6,971 bases of DNA from Bacillota bacterium (GTDB lineage Bacteria > Bacillota > Limnochordia > Limnochordales > ZCTH02-B6), in assembly GCA_003387805.1 (NCBI GenBank), contig QGSR01000102.1:1-6971 (forward strand), in the 5' to 3' direction. Numbering within the stretch: position 1 is the first letter of the stretch; each line of letters begins with the position of its first letter. Below the pieces are notes generated by a model. That model was not told the origin of the DNA, did no database searches, and saw nothing but the letters and a program-made list of their open reading frames with translations. A program made the position numbers and the translations under genes. Positions 6,910-6,971 of the stretch are shown here, in pieces.

Positions 6910-6928
6910 TCCTAGCTGGTGTTATGTT
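6899..6928 (+). promoter_or_regulatory. Predicted sigma-A promoter of the heat-shock gene (probably hrcA) to the right
   Basis: TTGACA (6899-6904) is a perfect -35. TATGTT (6923-6928, 4/6) lies 18 bases downstream and is preceded by TGT, making an extended -10. The predicted start is near 6935, within a purine-rich run (GGGAGGAGGG). CIRCE then falls at roughly +9 to +35 of the transcript, the usual arrangement for HrcA-controlled operons. Confidence 0.75.
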
Positions 6929-6942
6929 TGGGGAGGAGGGAT

Positions 6943-6969
6943 TTAGCACTCGGGTGCGTAGAGTGCTAA
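6943..6969 (+). promoter_or_regulatory. CIRCE operator (HrcA binding site)
   Basis: TTAGCACTC (6943-6951), a 9-base spacer and GAGTGCTAA (6961-6969) match the CIRCE consensus TTAGCACTC-N9-GAGTGCTAA without a mismatch. HrcA binds CIRCE and represses the dnaK and groE operons; heat titrates GroEL and lifts repression. In Bacillota, hrcA commonly follows hemW, so the operon outside the right edge is very probably hrcA-grpE-dnaK-dnaJ. No start codon with a well-placed ribosome site occurs before the window ends. Confidence 0.96.
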
Positions 6970-6971
6970 GG

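Noticed and set aside
6934..6956. AGGAGG (6934-6939) as a ribosome site for a GTG at 6954, inside the CIRCE spacer.
   Set aside because: The spacing of 14 bases is too long and the start would sit within the operator. The purine run more likely surrounds the transcription start; the real start codon should be to the right of the window.
1..6971. A hidden novel system, mobile element, CRISPR array or tRNA/rRNA.
   Set aside because: Nearly all bases are used by five well-conserved housekeeping or sporulation genes and short regulatory gaps. No direct-repeat array, transposase motif, terminal repeats or cloverleaf was seen by eye.

Overview
The window is a high-GC chromosomal segment carrying five protein genes, one cut by the left edge, and a heat-shock operator at the right edge. 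The order is spoIIP (partial, +), murJ (-), lepA (+), hemW (+), pyrD (-), then a sigma-A-type promoter and a perfect CIRCE operator pointing right. A sporulation-specific peptidoglycan hydrolase, together with the spoIIP-lepA-hemW-(hrcA) order, points to an endospore-forming Bacillota. The strong GC bias suggests one of the high-GC lineages (Symbiobacterium-, Thermaerobacter- or Limnochorda-like). That placement is an inference from content and gene order, not from a search.

Left part (1-2576): the C-terminal catalytic half of SpoIIP ends at 817 and meets murJ, the lipid II flippase gene, tail to tail. murJ starts at 2432 behind a good Shine-Dalgarno. The 144-bp gap between murJ and lepA holds two back-to-back extended -10 elements. 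The lepA element ends six bases before its ATG, so lepA is predicted to have a leaderless transcript. The murJ transcript is predicted to begin with a long GC-rich hairpin.

Middle (2577-5608): lepA (translation elongation factor 4) and hemW (radical-SAM heme chaperone) form a coupled pair. The hemW TTG start overlaps the lepA stop.

Right part (5631-6971): pyrD, encoding a class 2 (quinone-linked, membrane-associated) dihydroorotate dehydrogenase, lies on the minus strand, convergent with hemW. It has its own promoter. The remaining 234 bp form a divergent regulatory region. The rightward promoter has its -35 box inside a perfect 7-1-7 palindrome and is followed by a perfect CIRCE, which strongly predicts an hrcA-grpE-dnaK-dnaJ operon just outside the window.

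Compared with the usual Bacillota order spoIIP-lepA-hemW-hrcA, murJ and pyrD appear as two minus-strand genes interleaved into a plus-strand block. I found no RNA gene, mobile element, CRISPR array or novel multi-gene system. The most interesting signals are regulatory: the overlapping divergent promoters with a leaderless lepA, and the layered operator architecture before the presumed hrcA.
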